Below, in pieces: positions 7,875 through 9,236 of a stretch of DNA of 9,236 nt. The notes below the pieces were generated by a model, which was not told the origin of the DNA, searched no databases, and worked only from the letters and a program-made list of their open reading frames with translations. The stretch's first letter is position 1. Every line of letters begins with the position of its first letter. Made by a program: the position numbers and the translations under genes. Source of the stretch: Elusimicrobiota bacterium (GTDB lineage Bacteria; Elusimicrobiota; Elusimicrobia; Elusimicrobiales; UBA9959); assembly GCA_030639665.1 (NCBI GenBank), contig DAOWCC010000095.1:1-9236 (forward strand), in the 5' to 3' direction.

Positions 7875-8054
7875 TGCTCTCCCAGCTAAAGGCTGGGGTT
7901 TGCAGAGCGGAATCCCTCCGAAGCTTTCTTAGCCTTGGAGTAGTAGGAAGCGTAGTAGGATAAAAATACTAATTAGGTAATGGCATGGGTAGAGGCCTTT
8001 CGGCATTTACCTGTAGAACCAGGGTCGGCACGAACCCACGGCTGTCCCAAGAAA
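7871..8054 (+). ncRNA. Structured RNA element, HEARO/OMEGA-like, without IscB gene
   Basis: No gene fits here, yet the stretch is more GC-rich than its surroundings and folds well. (1) A 5' stem-loop starts right after ATGA: GCTCT (7876-7880) pairs with AGAGC (7904-7908), enclosing a perfect CCCAGC/GCTGGG stem (7881-7886 with 7892-7897, loop TAAAG). (2) CTCC-GAAGC (7916-7924) pairs with GCCTT-GGAG (7932-7940), one mismatch; alternatively GCTTTC (7923-7928) pairs with GGAAGC (7946-7951). (3) AGGTAA (7975-7980) pairs with TTACCT (8007-8012), enclosing GCC-TTTC-GGC (7995-8004). (4) GGGT (8022-8025) pairs with ACCC (8034-8037). From memory, an ATGA boundary, a 5' hairpin and a compact multi-stem scaffold resemble HEARO RNAs, now known as the OMEGA guide RNAs of IscB nucleases, whose guide is the sequence just upstream. 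Here that would be the end of lptG. No IscB or TnpB reading frame follows. Alternatives are a non-autonomous IS200/IS605 end or an undescribed RNA class. The structure is well supported, the family less so. Confidence 0.55.
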
Positions 8055-8079
8055 CTTTTTTATGTGAAAGGTAAAAAAG
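8055..8079. repeat. AT-rich hairpin at the 3' end of the transposase gene
   Basis: CTTTTTTA (8055-8062) and TAAAAAAG (8072-8079) form a perfect 8-bp inverted repeat around a 9-base loop and include the transposase stop codon (8060-8062, minus strand). It could be a weak transcription end signal for the transposase or part of the insertion sequence's terminus. The stem is almost pure A/T, so it is not a classic intrinsic terminator. Confidence 0.35.
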
Positions 8080-9235
8080 GTTGCAAATCATCATCTCGTA
8101 TTCGATTTAAACGATTATGACTCAAGTTTAATGTATCTAACAACGATAATCTCTCCATAAGACCCGCCTTTATCAGCTTATGTAAATAGTAAAGCGAATG
8201 CGTATACTTGCTTTGATATTTTATGTAAGCCAGAAGAAGGTAATAGCACATTGCCGACCATATTTGTGTCAAAACAGCATTCTGGCTGGTTCCCAAAAAA
8301 GTTTTTATTTTAAGGTTTTGCTTTATCCATCTGAAAAATGATTCTATCTGCCAGCGTGATTTATATATATCAGCGATTGTTCTAGCTGACAATTTTAAAT
8401 GATTTGTTATAAATTCATATGTTTTATTCTGCTCTTTATCATGGTATTTTATAAGCCGCATTTGTCTTGAATATGCTCTCTTGCCATCACGCCCGCATAA
8501 TTCTATAACCTCATCACTTAAAACTCCCCTTGAAGGACCTTTAAAACTTTCATGCTGTCCCACAATACGATAACTTAGCTTTTGCTTAATACGGGTGATG
8601 AAATACCCTTTAGCATCACTTATACGACGAAACCAGTGATAATCCAGGTATGCCCTATCAAAGCAATATATGCTGTCCCGTGAAGGTTTGAAATGGGCTT
8701 TGGCTGTTACAACATCATTTCTGTTGCCCTGAGTCATTATCATAAAACATGGGATATCCCCTCTATGGTCATACTGAAAGTGCATCTTTATTGCCCCTTT
8801 CTTATGTTTTATTTCAGACCAAGGAAATACTGAAAGGCAAAGATTAATAATAGTGGAATCTATACTGTAAAGAGGATTTGAAAACTTAAACTTATGCTTA
8901 GGCGTTAGATTGCGACACCTTTCCAGAAGTTTATAAAACATCCCTTCATATATATGCCAATCACGCTTTGCGTTGGCATTTGAAAGTGTATTGCGGCATA
9001 TTTTTGAAGGCAAGCCAAGATGATATGTTCTAAGGTTCTGCACTATGAACGCGTTTTCAATTTCACGCAAACTTTCAAGACCGTTTATTTGAGCATAAAG
9101 AAGCGCTGTGAATTGATTCCATGTGCTTAGTTTCTTGGTATAACGATCGGAATTATACTTTTTAACGAGAGTTTCAAAATGATGTCTGGGTAATTCCGAT
9201 AATATATGTGAAAACAATGTGCTATAATGGGACAT
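8060..9235 (-). CDS. IS4-family transposase (DUF4372-type N-terminus, DDE domain)
   Basis: This DDE transposase carries out cut-and-paste movement of its insertion sequence. The product is 391 residues, the normal length for this IS4 subgroup. The N-terminal part (about 1-75, with NQFTALLYAQINGLESLREIE at its core) is the DUF4372-type DNA-binding region. The RNase H-like catalytic core follows: first Asp in YSIDSTIINL (Asp126), second Asp in YCFDRAYLDYHWF (Asp193), and Glu298 within the IS4 signature Y-x2-R-x3-E-x6-K (Tyr291, Arg294, Glu298, Lys305) in YKSRWQIESFFRWIK. All catalytic residues are present and there is no frameshift, so the enzyme could be active. The ATG at 9233-9235 is the second-last base triplet of the window, so its ribosome site and promoter cannot be seen, and a start further upstream cannot be excluded, although the N-terminus looks complete for the family. 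Confidence 0.93.
   Translation of the reverse strand: MSHYSTLFSHILSELPRHHFETLVKKYNSDRYTKKLSTWNQFTALLYAQINGLESLREIENAFIVQNLRTYHLGLPSKICRNTLSNANAKRDWHIYEGMFYKLLERCRNLTPKHKFKFSNPLYSIDSTIINLCLSVFPWSEIKHKKGAIKMHFQYDHRGDIPCFMIMTQGNRNDVVTAKAHFKPSRDSIYCFDRAYLDYHWFRRISDAKGYFITRIKQKLSYRIVGQHESFKGPSRGVLSDEVIELCGRDGKRAYSRQMRLIKYHDKEQNKTYEFITNHLKLSARTIADIYKSRWQIESFFRWIKQNLKIKTFLGTSQNAVLTQIWSAMCYYLLLAYIKYQSKYTHSLYYLHKLIKAGLMERLSLLDTLNLSHNRLNRIRDDDLQPFLPFT
9220..9228 (+). promoter_or_regulatory. Perfect extended -10 element facing out of the transposase gene
   Basis: TGCTATAAT matches the extended -10 consensus TG-n-TATAAT exactly. It lies on the plus strand over the first codons of the transposase and would start transcription near 9235, running rightwards, antisense to the transposase leader. 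No -35 match is visible 17 bases upstream, which an extended -10 may not need. It could drive an antisense RNA or outward transcription, or be chance in AT-rich sequence. Confidence 0.3.
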
Positions 9236-9236
9236 A

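Larger units (their letters stand above)
8055..9236 (-). mobile_element. IS4-family insertion sequence, truncated by the window edge
   Basis: The element is defined by its full-length transposase gene. Its 3' terminus must lie close to the transposase stop at 8060, because the upstream structured-RNA sequence runs up to about 8054; the exact boundary, inverted repeat and target duplication cannot be set, since the other terminus lies beyond the right edge of the window. It sits downstream of lptG with its transposase gene pointing back towards lptG. Insertion probably removed the 3' part of the structured RNA element. Confidence 0.7.

Noticed and set aside
7875..8054. Remnant of a TnpB gene end with its right-end RNA (IS200/IS605 type)
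   Set aside because: GAACC/AACCCACGGCT recalls such ends, but stop codons interrupt all forward frames, no TnpB motifs appear, and the usual CCCACGGCT...AGCCGTGGG terminal hairpin is missing. Kept only as an alternative.
8043..9234. TGTCCC (8043-8048) and GGGACA (9229-9234) as inverted ends of the insertion sequence
   Set aside because: The second copy is the transposase's own first codons, and the element must extend further right to hold its promoter; a six-base match is likely chance.
1..9236. tRNA, rRNA or CRISPR array
   Set aside because: No cloverleaf, rRNA-like segment or regularly spaced direct repeats were seen on either strand.

Overview
The window comes from an AT-rich, diderm (Gram-negative type) bacterium. 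Two things show this. A divergent pair encodes LptF and LptG, the inner-membrane permease halves of lipopolysaccharide export. Facing it is a giant outer-membrane beta-barrel protein of the SprA/Sov type, the translocon of the type IX secretion system (T9SS). SprA-type proteins are best known from Bacteroidota but also occur in other FCB-group phyla and, as far as I recall, in Elusimicrobiota-like lineages. This copy is about 1,780 residues against roughly 2,400-2,500 in Bacteroidota, so I favour a non-Bacteroidota lineage but cannot name the phylum. No strong Shine-Dalgarno sequence precedes the three host genes.

Layout. 1-264 is non-coding and holds remnants of dispersed, coding-like inverted repeats of the kind whose spurious translations read NAEGAE and NHESAK. 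265-5616 (minus strand) is the SprA-like gene. 5617-5674 is a 58-bp divergent control region. 5675-6790 and 6792-7874 (plus strand) are lptF and lptG, one base apart and presumably one operon. 7871-8054 has no gene but folds into several stem-loops starting at the lptG stop codon; its architecture recalls the HEARO/OMEGA RNA of IscB elements, without any IscB gene. From about 8055 to the right edge lies an insertion sequence of the IS4 family, whose transposase (8060-9235, minus strand) is full length with all catalytic residues.

How the parts relate. LptF and LptG pull lipopolysaccharide out of the inner membrane and SprA exports proteins through the outer membrane, so the divergent pair joins two envelope-biogenesis functions around a shared short promoter region. 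The 3' side of lptG has acted as a landing site: first for the structured-RNA element, whose 5' boundary coincides with an ATGA overlapping the lptG stop codon, and then for the IS4-family element, which seems to have cut off the RNA element's 3' part. The most interesting signal is this orphan structured RNA: it may be a standalone guide-RNA scaffold transcribed as the 3' untranslated region of lptFG.
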